The position numbers and the translations under genes were made by a program. A model generated the notes under the pieces. That model was not told the origin of the DNA. It saw nothing but the letters and a program-made list of their open reading frames with translations, and made no database searches. DNA of 64,000 nucleotides, taken from the NCBI GenBank assembly GCA_027596075.1, contig JADGJC010000098.1, positions 1-64,000 of the forward strand. Reading direction: 5' to 3'. Below are positions 34,401-47,445 of this stretch, in pieces. Within the stretch, counting starts at the first letter, position 1, and each line of letters opens with the position of its first letter. The DNA comes from Rhizophlyctis rosea. Its lineage: Eukaryota > Chytridiomycota > Chytridiomycetes > Rhizophlyctidales > Rhizophlyctidaceae.

Positions 34401-37400
34401 GGATGATCAAGACACAGAAGAAGACCATGAACAGGCTGGGGCATGGGATGTAAATCATCAGTAAGTACAGTATACTTGGAAACAAAGCCCGGTAAGAGGT
34501 GAGGCAAGTCCACTTACCCAAACATGATAGCATAGATCATAGCCAACAACCCATGATACCAAGTGCCGACCATATACCAAGCCGCTCCACCCATAATCAA
34601 CCCACAAATCAGGAACAAGATAATGGCACCAGCGAGACGACGATAGAACGCCGCAATCATCAGCGGGATGGACTTTTGGTAGAAGTAGTATGTGACCGTT
34701 CGACCAATCGAGTTCATCACTGCACCGATGACCGGGAACATTCCTGGTTGGATGAACAGGTCAAAATCTGCAGGGGGAATCAAACTACGGTAAACCAAAA
34801 AAAAAGACACCTACCAAGGAAAACAACCGAACTAGCCTCCAACCCCTTTGCATCCATCCTATTACTCGAAAAAATTCCACTCCCCAACGCCAAAACCATC
34901 GCAATATCCAACAGAATCGGATACACGAAGATATACGCATTCACCACACTCCTCTTCAGAGCCTGCGTTCCTTCCTCAACACCTTCCTCCTTCATTTCCT
35001 CCGCCCCCTTCTTCTCCACCCTCCGTGCCGCGTATCGTTCTTCTGCTGTCCGTTTTCGGAGGAGGGAGTGGAGGGAACGCGAAAGTGTGTGTGAGGAGAG
35101 AGAGAATATAGATTGGAGAATAGTGGCGGTAGTGGTCATTTCAATGCAGACTGCGGCTTGGTCGGCGTCGGGAAGGAAGGAAGGGTTTTTGGTGATAAGG
35201 GAGGACATAAGCTCCGTATACGCCGTTCGCCGACAGGATTTCCAAAAGATCGAAAACAGATAGCACAGTGCCCAAAGCCGCCTCCGCCTCCCCTCCGTCA
35301 ACGTCAACTTCCCTAAATCGTAATCTTCCCCTAGGTGGTGCTCAATATCCGCCCAAATTCCCTTCGAAACCTCCAACAAATCATCCGCCCCCTTTGGTCC
35401 CAACGTACACCGTCCAACCCAACTCGTCATCCGAATCTCCACCTGATTCCTCGGCTCATACCCATCATCCGCCGCCTGCTTCATCGCATCGATCCACCCT
35501 TCTTTCTCAGTCAAAATCCACTCCGCCCTCCTACTCAAATAATCACAAACACCCACAACAAACGTCGCCTCCCCCTCCCCAAGTACCGGATTCCCCCAAA
35601 TACTCTTCTGCTTCCCATCACAATTCCTGATAGTCGCAAGCAACTCCGACGGCGCCAGTGCATCAATCTCATACTGCAACCGTTTCGGAACCGGTAGTGG
35701 CATCTTCCCAACCTCCACCTCCCCACACCTCTGCGCCTGAATCAACGACTCCGCAACAATGCACCTAACCGAACTCCACCCTTCCTGCGCCGCACACCAC
35801 GCATGCAAAATAACCTCCACCCTCTCCTGCACTCCACACTCCTCACTCAAAAAAATATGCGTCGTCGCATTGCGTTCCCCAACAACAGCCCAAACAGGCG
35901 TATATGCAACCCCCGTTTTCAAATTCGCAAGAAACGCGGCCTTCATCGGTATATGGACTTTGATGTCACCATTTTTGAGACCATGCAAAAGGGAGCGGAT
36001 GAGTTCAACCGTGAGTGATAACATCGGGTCGTCCGATTCGGGAACGGGGTCGGTGAGGGTGGTGTTGCTGGGGTCTTGATTACGGTTCCGACTCTGCGTA
36101 AGCAACCACTTCACACACTCCGACGGGCTTGTAAGAATCTCCTCCAACGTTTCCACAATCCCACCCATAATCTCACTACTCGCTCCCTCAACGTCCACAT
36201 TACGGTCAGCTTCGGCGAGGAGTTTCTTATCAAGGAGATCAAACATGACGTTCAAAATCATGTGCGCAATTTCGTCCCGTCGTTGTGGTCCGTAGTCCGC
36301 TGTGAAGTGTGTTACGGATGCTAGGAGGATGTGAGATCCGCTGTAGAGGTTGCGGAATTGGGATGCGCTGGAGTTGCCGCGCGGGCGGTTTCCGTTTGTG
36401 AGTTGGAGGTTTCCGTTTTGGTGGTTGGAGGAAATTGTGGGTGGTTGGAGGTCGGAGAGGTAGGAGATGCGTTTTGACATGCGTTTCGGTTTCGTCTCCG
36501 CGATTTGGGTGGTGGTTGTTGACGACACCTGTGACTGCCCACCCATAGATTTCTGCCTCTTAAGGTTGAGTTGTGTACCCATGGAGCGTTGGTCGAATGA
36601 CATGGAGTCGCGGGAGAGGGCGTTCGTCGAAACACCCAGTGAAGGATTCTTCATTATGGATGTAAGCGGCATGGGCATGGACGAGTCGATTGAGTATTGA
36701 GATTGGGTGGGTAGACCGGGGTTTCTGTATGGATTGGTGGGTTGGGATGTTGATTTGGAACGCGGGTAGAGTTTTTGGAGGTGTTCTATGCCTTTGTAGA
36801 TTGCTGTTGTTGCGAAGGGGACGGGTTCGCGGGGCTTTCGCAACATAACTTGAGCAGGTGCACCCTTCCCAATCTCAATAACCGGCATCGTCATCGGATC
36901 CCCCAACGTCTTCAACAACTTTCCCGGAATCTTCGTCGTACGCGGATCCAACACATCCGCCCAAATCTCCGGCGTAACAGTCTCAGCTTCCAACGGATAA
37001 CTCCTCCTCTTATCCACAACCTTCTTCTCATCCTGGTCCACAATAGCACCAACAAGACTCTGCACATCCTCCTTAACCTTCAAAATCACCGGATGCGTCG
37101 CCATTTCGAAGATCGAATCATCACCCAAATCATTGAACCCAACCGGCTTAACACTCTCCACCGCGGGAGGAACCACCGACATGGCTTGAATACTGTGAAT
37201 ACTATGAACCGACCCCGTGGACGTATTCGCCATCGGATTGAAGAGAGGGTGATCCTGAGTGTAGAAGCCGACGAAACTCAACCCGCGGAACCACCTCACA
37301 TAAGTCCTGATTATCGCCGCATCAAGTAGTTCTTGCTTAACCGACACCTCGCGATCCAGCACCACAAAATCATCCCGTAGCGATATCTCAACACTCAACT

Positions 37401-38808
37401 TCTTACACAAAGCATCAAAATCCGTCCTATCAACTCCAAACCGAATCTTCTGCTTTCCATTCCCCTTAAAGAACGGGTTCTCCAACATAACTCCATTCAT
37501 TTTATCTCTCACCGAATCCCACAGGTCCGCGCCGTACGAGTCCAGAATAACAATCGGAGAACACCAAGAAGCGTCGGTGTGCACGGTTGCGAGACTGATC
37601 ATGGATTGAGCGTATTCGCTTCGAGTTCCGGATGGTGCTGCTTCGCCGGTTGTGGATTCGGATGTGGTCAGACCTTTGATTGCGTCAATTACTTTTGCTA
37701 CACCTGCGTCCGGGCGGTCACGCAGCTTCGCAAGGTCTTTCAGACCTGTTAGGAGGAACCCGGTCAATTTCGGCATAGCGTGGACGGGGACTGAACGGAG
37801 GTTTGAGGAGATGTAATCCAAAACGTATGCGGTGAAACTAGACCCAATGTGAGCCTTTTCTTCGTAGCGTCTGTAGAGGTCTGCAAGGTTTAGTTCGAGG
37901 ATTATGTATGGGACGCGGCGGTCGAGGAGGTTCCGGAGGGGGTTGGAGCCTATTGATGGGCGCGGGGTCTGGGGTGGTGGGGAGGAAGTGTCGGTTGAGG
38001 ACATGGAGGGGGAGCGGGTGTGGCGGAAGAACCAGGACATGCTGCCTGAGCGGGGTTTGTTGGGGGGTTGAGTTGGTGTGGGGATTGAGGTGGTTGAGGA
38101 GCGGGGGTCGTGGTGGTCTATGGCGCTGGGGAGATCGGGGTGGGAGAGGGAGGAGGGGACAGGAGGTGTGGATGTGAGGTCGAAACGCCGGAAGGAGTTG
38201 GGTGTTGTTGGTTGGTGGGCGAAGGAGACTTGACTTCCGTATGATCCTGCCACTAGTGTGCTTGGTGAAGAGGAGTAAGGTGAATATGGGCCCTGTGCTC
38301 CAAAACTCCCACTTCTTCCCGGGCTCGGACGCTCCCCCGCAAGCAAACTCCCCGTCCTCGGCCGATCCATAGCCCCAAAACTCCCCGACCTCGAATTAAA
38401 CTGCGGTGGGCCATTCACAGAACTAAAACTATCGCTCCTCCCACCAACCGTCAACGTCAACGACTTCAACGCAGCAAACTTAACAACAAGCATGTCGACC
38501 GGCGACCATGCGTCCTGGAATGTTAGTAGCTGCGTCAAGTCTTCGCTATCGTACACTGCGAAACTTCTGACTTTGCCAGACTCGAATGTGGCGGCTCCTT
38601 CGAACATGTTGGGTCCACCAGCTCCCTTCAGCATCGTCGGTAGGGGTATGGGTTTGCTGGAGGTGAACGTGATGTCCCATTTTCGCGGGATGAGAGATGA
38701 GCGGGGAGTGGCGGATGAGTAGGGTTCGGGGGTGGTGCTGTCATCACGCGCATAACTGTCTGGCCGCAGCGCGGTGTTGACGGATAGACTGCTTGGTGTA
38801 GGAGGCAT
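28408..38808 (-). CDS. Giant multi-pass membrane GT4 (PelF-like) polysaccharide synthase, 3334 aa
   Basis: Seven exons with every phase checked: 38808-34815, 34767-34518, 34435-33099, 33032-32239, 32166-29414, 29348-29284, 29219-28408 (10005 nt). Residues 1-1280 are a cytosolic arm with a Ser/Pro-rich low-complexity stretch (~121-295). About eleven hydrophobic segments span ~1290-1855, with a charged loop inside. Residues ~2200-2700 are beta-rich with repeated YEY-type strands. The C-terminal ~450 residues are a family 4 glycosyltransferase of PelF type. It has an acceptor-side HCSHHG...WDHGILWRERL segment, NGMD at ~3085 and the nucleotide-sugar E-x7-E motif at ~3192/3200 (TEGLPLALGEAG). Such fungal giants include Gt4C of the Aspergillus galactosaminogalactan pathway, while bacterial PelF works with the separate membrane protein PelG. 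It likely polymerises and exports a surface or matrix polysaccharide; the sugar is unknown. Start: the first ATG of a 1331-codon exon. Confidence 0.88.
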
Positions 38809-40597
38809 GGTGGTGGACAGTGAATGAATAGACGGTGTACGTTATAGATTATGTCGATGCAGATGTAAGGTATATGTGTATGATACTAAATGAGGTACGA
38901 AACGATGTTAGTGAATCCAAGAATCATGTTCGCCTTCCCCAATGTCAACGAAGGTCAATGAAGGTCACGGCCAAGAAGAAGAACAGCAAACAGACCCCAC
39001 CGCGCACTTTTTCAACCTCACACTCAAATAGCTTACCAAGTGTAATGTACAAACGCGTCCTTTCGGCCTCGTCCACTAACGGGACATGTGTTGACAGCCC
39101 TTACAACTTGGATATGCCCTCCACCAGGCCACCGAGTCGAAGGAATGCCAGCTGCAATGCAAGTGCGTGAGAAGGAGCAATGACAGAATGACCGGATGCA
39201 GGAGAAGGTTCTAAACACAAGAAACACAACCCGAACACAACCCAAACGAACTCAATGCATCACAACGCAACCCAACTCTCCGCCTGCGGCCTAGGTACCC
39301 ACCTCAACTCTCCAGACTCCACAGCAGGACAACTGCCAAGACAAGACTAGTTTTGGTGGAGTGAAGAGAGGCCTCTCCTAATAAGTAAGTCAGTCCTCTG
39401 TCCCCTTGGTCCACCTACGGATAGAGCGTGTGAAATTGACGGAGGTGGAGAAACACCAACAAAAAGATTCTAGTCGATGGCGATGGACCAGCCCAATCGA
39501 TGCAGCGATGGAAAGAAGAAGGTTGTTGAGTGGGTGTGCGCAGTGGATTGTGTTCCCGTCGTCACCCACAGACGGAGGCAACCATGGGAAGACACTCCGT
39601 TTCATTCACGGTGTAACAGCCGCTATGATGTCAAGCCATGACTGGGCGAAGGCACCTAGCAAATTGCTAATTGCTGGTTGGACAAAGGCCGCTTTGTGAA
39701 TGTGAGGCTTGGAAGTTCTGTTGCTAGTCGCACATTGCTCTCCAGCCTTCCAGGTGCTCCACAGTGTGTGCGACGGGGGCACAAACCCTCGCCATCAGCC
39801 AACCACAACGATGAAATTGCTTACTGGAGCAAGCCATCCTCCTCTCCTTGAAATCGTCCATCCATGGGAGTCAACCCGACCTGTCAAAGTGGAATCGGCT
39901 CATCGGTCTCAATTCACCCCACGAATTTGGGTGTAACCAATTCCCCTTGGTCAGATGCGGCTTCCCCCTGTCGTTCAATTGCCCTACTGGCCAGTGGACC
40001 AATGGAGAGAGCGTTCCTTCGCAACAGCTGCCATCGTCCCATGGTGCCGGCGCTATGTAGCACGTTTCTCTTCCTTCTGCCACACGCGCCCTACCAGGTG
40101 GCTCATATATGAGTATGCTATTTTTGGGTGCACTGTGTTCTATATGTTTCGGTATGTGGCTTGCATGTACTACATGTGTATCACCCACACTCCATTGCCG
40201 GTCGTGTTTGTGTTACATGCGTGGCTGAGCATTTCTAGAGTGATCGGGGATTCGATGGTGGTGATCTCATTTCTGACAGATAACATCGATGGGCCGCATC
40301 CCGGTTTCAGGGTTTGACGCGTGCCGCAACTGTGCCGCTGCGGCTGGCGGCATCACCGATTTACCCCTCGCCCCCCACCGCGGCTCTGAACTAACTTTGT
40401 GACGCTGCCGGCCATTATTCAAAAGCTTTTAGAAATTGGTGGTCACCTTCCTCCGCTTCCCCAGTGTAACTACTATATCAGCTAGGCCCTTTCACCTGCA
40501 ATGCATTGGTCGTTCATGTGAGATAAGAAATGTAAAAATAACTATGAATTCGGCATACTTTACACGGTAGTGCCTAATCACACATGACATTTCATCA
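38809..40597. other. Upstream region of the glycosyltransferase gene; no gene recognised
   Basis: Contains the promoter region of the minus-strand gene at 38808. Short open frames (up to 120 codons, such as 39955-40317) have no motif. Confidence 0.55.
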
Positions 40598-41005
40598 TCA
40601 GCAACCGCTGTATGCATCATTCTGTTCCAAGACACTACACTTAAACAAGCTGCGCAAGGACCTACGCAAAGTAGCAGCAGAAATTATGATACTACCAACC
40701 GAAAATGCCTGCAAGCATAGTTGCCCCAAGGGTCGCGATCCTCCTAACCATCCCCGGCCTCGAACTCCCAATCGGAGCGGGGCGTTCCGACACACGGCCC
40801 CACTGCCCTGCCACCGCGTCGGCATACCCAACCTTCGCCTGCGGAGGCGAAGATGGGACAGCACGGCATCATACCCACCACCAAACACGGAACCCACCCC
40901 ACCATCCCCCGCCAAAAGCACCTCCTCCGCACTAGGCAACGCCGGCGCAGGAAGATCGAACTCATCGTCCCCGTCAGCACCTCATCATCCAACGGGATAC
41001 TCAAC
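40598..41005 (-). pseudogene. GC-rich coding-like island, possible remnant of a minus-strand gene
   Basis: A GC-rich patch within AT-richer surroundings. On the minus strand an acidic open stretch (codons reading DEFDLPAPALPSAEEVLL) is followed by a good acceptor (CTTCGCCTCCGCAG). Then come ~48 codons ending in a basic-hydrophobic tail (MVRRIATLGATMLAGIFGW, stop near 40700). A 50-bp intron would join the two in phase, but no upstream exon or ATG is found. A longer unspliced frame (40939-40598) is the alternative. Unrecognised and probably incomplete. Confidence 0.3.
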
Positions 41006-43353
41006 CCTTCTTAGTGTATCAGTTTTTCTATTCAATGAGTGGGTGTGAGAGTTGTGAGTATCAGAGAGGAGTATGAACAGCGGAGATACATTTGCAACAT
41101 GATGTTCAACATATGTGCCAGAGGAGTTCCGGAAAACCTCAGCGGATCCCTCTGAGCGTTTTGGTAGAGTTCCTGAACTTGGCATCAATTTTTGTTTTCC
41201 TGTTCTTAAAGAGAAAATCTTTTCATGGACACTTAAAAAAAAACATTGCTAAGCTTGGAAATTCACCAGAGCTCTGTCGGCACATCCAATCGCGTGTGAG
41301 TAACAACCGATGCCTCCAAAGCGATCCATGCGTACCACGAATTGTTCGATGCCAACAGCAAAAGAAAGGATTTTACTCTGCTGAACCAATGCGCAACTCG
41401 TAACTCGCTTTGATCATGTCTTCAAACGCCTTCTCAGTCCGTCCACCCTACTGCCGGCCTCTTTTTCTCGTCTGATGAGTTTCACCAAGATCCAACGGCT
41501 GGGGAGCGAAACGAGCATAAGGTGGGAACGGACAGAGATGTTCAATACCTATTTGCCGAACCACTCCGCAAAAAACAACTTGCCGCGCTGTCGGATGTCG
41601 GTGTTCTGCCGCATCCCATTGCGGACCAGCACAGAATTGGATTATTGAGTTCCTCGTCGTCTCCACACCAACTAAAACAGAGCATGAATGCCACAAGTGC
41701 AATAATTGGAACCTCCCTTGGCAATCTTAGGAGTTTGGCGCATACTGATCATAGAGAATGAAAGGATTGTGGTGATTATGGCCCCCCTCCCCCCCTCCCC
41801 TCGATAGTGGTCATCTTCAACATTTGCTGACATAGTGCAGGTCGCCGTGAAAGCAACGCCCCTCATGGATGGACAAAATGTGAGAAGCAGTGGCACTGCG
41901 GCTACTTCCATTGTACCACACTGGCCATCTCTTTGCGGTATAAATTCTTTGAGTTTTTTGCCTGCATGATGCAACAGCTGAAGCCCACATCCACTTATCA
42001 CGACTACAATGTCGGCTTTCACCAACAAAACAGAGACCGTCGTTGAGCTCGACAGTGCTGAACCCGACCTCAAATTGGGAAGAAGCACAAATTATTTATG
42101 CATGCGTAAAAGTCGGTAGTTTTGGGTTGATCAGCGCTTTCTGTGTGGATACATTATTAAAACGGATATACATCACCAGTCGTACATGGATGCATATATC
42201 TTTTTCTTTTGCAAGCATGGGTCTCACTTCCATCTGGCGGTGGACGGCGCGATGATTTATTCATACATCATCGTCTCCACAAGGTATGATTTCATAATGA
42301 ATCCTGACACTGATCCAGGTCAGACGGCCGGCGCTGGCAATAAGTCAGCGACTGCATACGACATCAACGTCCAATGTGACACTGCACATTGCGAGAAAAC
42401 AGCCGATGCTCAAATATTGGTTGCGCACTTCCAACACGGTTGGCGCGAGTGAACCGGTTGTGATAGTGGACTAAGGCCCAAAATCCACGCATATCACTTT
42501 CCGCAATCTTGTTTGTTTTTTCGCCAATCACACGGGAAATGGGGGACCTCCCGGTCCGTTTCGTGACAAAAAAAAATGGTTACATATCCAGCATCTACTT
42601 TAGATATGATTTAACAGCCATCCTTCACTCTTGGCTGACTTCGCCCTGTTCAGCCATGCATATTGGGATGCTTTCAAATTTAATTGGAGGAATCAGTTCC
42701 AGGAAATCATTCCAAGCTCTCTCATGCACTTACTACATTTCCTTGGACCACTCACAAGCCGAGGGACCGGGAAAGAGATGTGCGCACGGGCAAAAGAAGG
42801 ACCGATCATACTATCATAATGGTCATATGGTTGTATAAGGTATAATACATAGATCTCTCATAACACGTTGCTGCAAAGTGACTGGCTTAGCTGCGGACAT
42901 CTCATGCTTGAGACATAGTATGCGATGCATAAGCCACGTTCGGGTGTTAGTTATTTTTGTTTGGTGTATTGCTCAAAATCAAGGGAGTCCCACCAGGACT
43001 TACATATGATGAACAATGTCAGAATGTCAGAAATTTCCACTCAGTTGGAGATGCATCGCAAACTCGAAGGAGGTCATTCAGGGGTGCCAATGCCACATCA
43101 GTCCATGTCCAATGGAAACTTCAAACCTATGTGATTACATAGTAGTGAAAACCATGCCTCATTTCACAAGTCGCTGCTGAAGCGTGCGGTCGCCCATACG
43201 GCACCTAAAGAGGCACTTGATGAAGCACTTCACCCTGCGCCCGTGCCAGCTGTTGCTGCACACATTGTTCGTTGATCAGCTTCAGGTTCGAAGTGCCCAA
43301 CGCCTGAAATTGGAAACATCGCAAGCCTGCAGGCTGTTCAACGAACACCCGCT
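41006..43353. other. Gene-poor region
   Basis: No supported gene. The longest open frame (42088-41672, minus, 138 codons) has no motif. A pyrimidine-rich tract lies at 41783-41802. Confidence 0.55.
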
Positions 43354-43404
43354 GGTTTGCTGTCCGGCCGCCCCGTAGAGTCTAAACCCGCCGGACAGCA
43401 AACC
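43354..43404. repeat. 15-bp perfect inverted repeat
   Basis: GGTTTGCTGTCCGGC at 43354-43368 is exactly complementary to 43390-43404 across a 21-base loop. The flanks also carry GCGGG/CCCGC matches. It looks like a foldback element or the remains of one. Confidence 0.8.
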
Positions 43405-46400
43405 CGCCTGCAATGAAGTACTTTGGCGTTGCCGCGTTGAAAGTACATCAGCACGGACCCTCTATCTCTTGTCGTGACCCTACCGCACATCTTTTTGGCC
43501 ACTTTGGCCTTCAGACATTTGCCGCATCGAACTTCTCCATCCTATAAGGTCCTTGCAAAGCAACCTTGTGACGTCAGCATGCGTAAAGCCACCGAATCTT
43601 TCACGACGTCAATCACAATGTTTGAGCAGGTGTACTTGCTTGGAGGGTTATGTTTTTTCAAGGATTCACAAAGCTAGTATGCCATTCAAAGATTCCAAGG
43701 TTGAGGCTTGCAAAAAATATTTCCGGCGATATCCAACGCCCATGGATGCACAGCAGCCTGTAGCAACTTGAAATGATCCGTTGCGTAGCAATACATACTC
43801 TGCACATTGCAGTAGTCCGCGTGAGGGCCATATATGTGGTTTCCTAGACCGCTGCTTTCACCCTCTTCATCGGTGCAACAAGGCCGGCAACCTCTGTGCG
43901 TGAAACGCCTTTCAAAAGATGTTTGAGCCCTTTCCTAAATTGTCTTTTCCAATCCACTGCTTGAACTTGATGTTTTTTTTTCTTATCCACCAGGATGATG
44001 GCGGTCGAGCGGTTGATACGGAAAAAGGATGTTAGACACTGCATGGGATTAGGGTAGGGTATGTCCAATGGAGTCGAATTCGTCGGGACATACCATCTCT
44101 AGTCGTTCTTGGTCAACCCCCGAACATTCCGACTGCACATTTTCTGCAGGCGAGTAAAACCGAATAACTACGCATCAAGTTCAAGACCACAAACACCGAT
44201 CGCTCAAACATGAAAGTAGGGATCGCGTTTCTGAAAAGATAATTGCCAGGTCACGTATAGGCCTAGATCGTTAAGATATTTTTTTTGTTTCCATTCAACT
44301 GAAATGTCCAACCGCTCACTGCCGTATGCAATCAACATGTGGACTACAAATACAAATTTACCTTGAAGCAAGTGACCCATTGCTACTGACCAGCCGTAAC
44401 TTGCACTCGCTAATATGTATCAACAATGCAGTCAAAAGTCGTAAAGTGCTCACTTCATTTTGACCTACATCGTGCGGCCAGGGACATCTGTATTAGGCCA
44501 CCCTCTATGACTTTTTTCGATTTGAATCTTTTTCGGTAACTCCTGCGACGGCTACAAACTGCTAATGTGCATCGTTGCAGCTTCAACGACTCTCACCGAC
44601 ATTAATCGATCATAGTAGGCCAAAAAAGTGATCCAACCCCTACCCAAGTTACCCAGTGTATCTCAGCATATGAAGTCTGTCGTTTCTGTCGACAATGATA
44701 GGACAGTGACCATCCATCCCTCCCAAGATGTCGACGAAAGGCAATCTGGATGCAGCTCAGAACTCAAGGCGAATCAGCGTAGGTCCCGCATAATTGCCGG
44801 AAACATTGTCTGCACCCGGCATTCGAGGTGAATGGCCAGACTTCGAAACACCAAATACTCAGACATCCCCAGTAATGCAGCATCAACATTCAAAGTGACC
44901 CTGCTCAAGCCGCCACGGGAACGATTATGGATGTTCGTAGCACACTCCTCACATGGCTGACGCGCGTTGAAGCGAGTGTTTTAGTGGACCAAAGCCCAGA
45001 TTTACATATACTACCCCGTTCCGCGATAACTGTTTCTTTTTTGCTATACAGACAGGAAGCGTTCGAGGTTTGTCACCAAAAAGGTACGGACTTTGAACAA
45101 TATGCTCACAGACATGCTGTATTCGGCGACCGATTTCCAATCTGATTGTTGAACATGTTCGGCCATGCATGGCTGGCTTTTTATGTGGTCTCGACTACAA
45201 TTGAAAAGAGCAGTTTTCCTCAGCCGTTCTTGCTCTCCTTCGTACGCTGCTTTTGGGCGACACACCCAAATACAAGATGAAGATGTCAACGTTACAACTG
45301 ATCATGCCAAGTCCATTCCCCAGGGAAACTTTGCAGGATTTTATGATATCATCGCATGGTAGTGTTTGAGATTTTGCATTAGAAGCAATGCCGCAATGGG
45401 TACATGAAGATGCCCCAACGATGTCTCCCCATTCGTCCAGCGTGATCCGGCGCTACATCTTTTATGCCTATCAGACATTCGCGGCATCATATCGGTCTCC
45501 ATACCAGTCGTCGCATGATCATGATGGCGCTAAATCGATCCGCATGACCGAGCTCGTCCACAATGTTATCCACGATCTTGGTTTCTCGATGTATTCAGTT
45601 TTCTTATGGATCCCCCGACTAACATGTCAAGAATCAGTTACGAGCTGGTATCCAAAGTATACGCGGCGCGGCTAACCTGTCAGCGAAAGACTGTCACGGC
45701 CGATTCTCTCAGAAAAGGAATGCTATTCTATCCCAAGCATAGACATATATCGAGCACATGGTGTGAAGTGTGAGTTTCCTGTACCTGAGTGAGCAAAATG
45801 CGTTCCAAATGGATTCCCACTCGATAGGATACACTCCATACACATTCCCTTCTTTTCCCTGACCACCCGCTACATCATCTTTCCGTTTGGGAAAAGACAA
45901 GGGACGTGAGGCCGAATCCGAAAATGGGAAATACTATGTTGAAGGACTTTGTGAACACGACTCAGGTCGACAGTGACCACTAGAGCTTCCCCACGTATTT
46001 ATTGGTGACCCTACTTTACGCGACTCAGAACTCAAATGGAAGCATGAGTAGCTTACATGAATTGTTGCCAGCATGCAATTCACCTCGATCATAAGTAGTG
46101 AAAGATTGGAACACAGATTTGCTCGCAATTTAAACACGGGCTGAGCAAACAGTCAGATACGCTTGTATATCTCTGTTGACCAGTGCTCGATGCACCTGAT
46201 TACCTTTGCCGATTGGTGAACTTCAATACAGCTTGTCGTCTTCTGCGGTTGCGACATGGAAATTTAAAGGAACATAGGATTGCCCGAACGTGACGATATC
46301 ACAATCAAATAAGCCCCCTGAAACACTCAAAGTCGCATAGCAAACCTTTCAGATGACTATCTTTATACATCCCGCATGAACCGCAGTTGGCCTGCCACAT

Positions 46401-47344
46401 TTGGGTGCATAACCGGATGTAAATTGAGCAAACTTTTGTCTTCGAATAACAGTGCTCCGATTGAAGGGGCGTTTTGCAGATGGGATTCGTCTCGCTCTTG
46501 CATAACACTCATCAGCCGCTATGTATGCGCTCCGCTGGCTCAATGCGGTATGTCATCGATGTTTCCGTCAAGGCCTCAAATTCTCCGTGACTGCCTGTGC
46601 AAAAGTCCAATCGTTACGGAAAAGTATGATGGTCGCGTTTTAATTTGATTTGAACATGAACACTGTGATTTGCAGACTAAGAGACAAACGCATGTCATGA
46701 TACAATATTTGAACAGGTTACATATATTGGAGAGAGCTCCGAAAATGGTGAAGTAGAGAAAGAGTGGAGATCATCCACATGCTGCCTCACAGATGAGTGT
46801 GGTGTAGTGCACCATTGTATAACGCGACAGAAGATGACATGATGGTCGCTGATTAGATGTGTCGATTTGTCGGCTGGGTGCGACTCGTCTTTTAGATGCC
46901 CAACTTGATTATGACCCATGGCATCAGCAGTATGGGTTACTGTGAAGTTAAACTTTCCAGTTGCCTCTATGCAATTGGTTGCTTTAGTGCTTGGCTTCTT
47001 CAGCAAGATTAGTTCGCTCACTAATAATCCTCGTGCCTCCATCATGGACCTCAGTAGTTGAGAAATACAATGCAAATTGGGGTTTGGTAAAGTGGCCGCC
47101 TTACCGGAGGGAGACTGAAGCCCTTAGATGCAAAAAGATATCAAGGCAGGATGACACTCTAAAGAGGTATCGGCATCCGGTTGAAGGGCAAAATTACGTC
47201 TGGATTTTTGACATGGCATGTATCGTGCAATCACATGTCTTCTTCCGAGCGAGTTCTGTCTCCATCTCCGTTTTGACATTGACAATTTGCATGTGCAGCA
47301 AACGCGTTTGCTGCGCCACGGGTCTGCTCAAAGGACGGGTGTCA
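43405..47344. other. Gene-poor region
   Basis: Almost 4 kb in which every open frame is short and without motif. I see nothing I can name. Confidence 0.55.
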
Positions 47345-47445
47345 CACTCGGCCTCAAAAAGTTTGTGCACCCCCTCCGGGTGGCACAGTGAGCTTTATGT
47401 GGCTGTGCCACTTAGGGGGTTGGACAAACTTTTTGAGGCCGAGTG
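47345..47445. repeat. Foldback (MITE-like) inverted repeat
   Basis: The left arm 47345-47388 (starting CACTCGGCCTCAAAAAGTTTGT) is nearly complementary to the right arm 47403-47445 (ending ACTTTTTGAGGCCGAGTG). The 14-base loop is flanked by GGCACAG/CTGTGCC. Arms of ~43 bp with only a few mismatches make a strong hairpin. No clear target-site duplication was seen. Confidence 0.8.
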
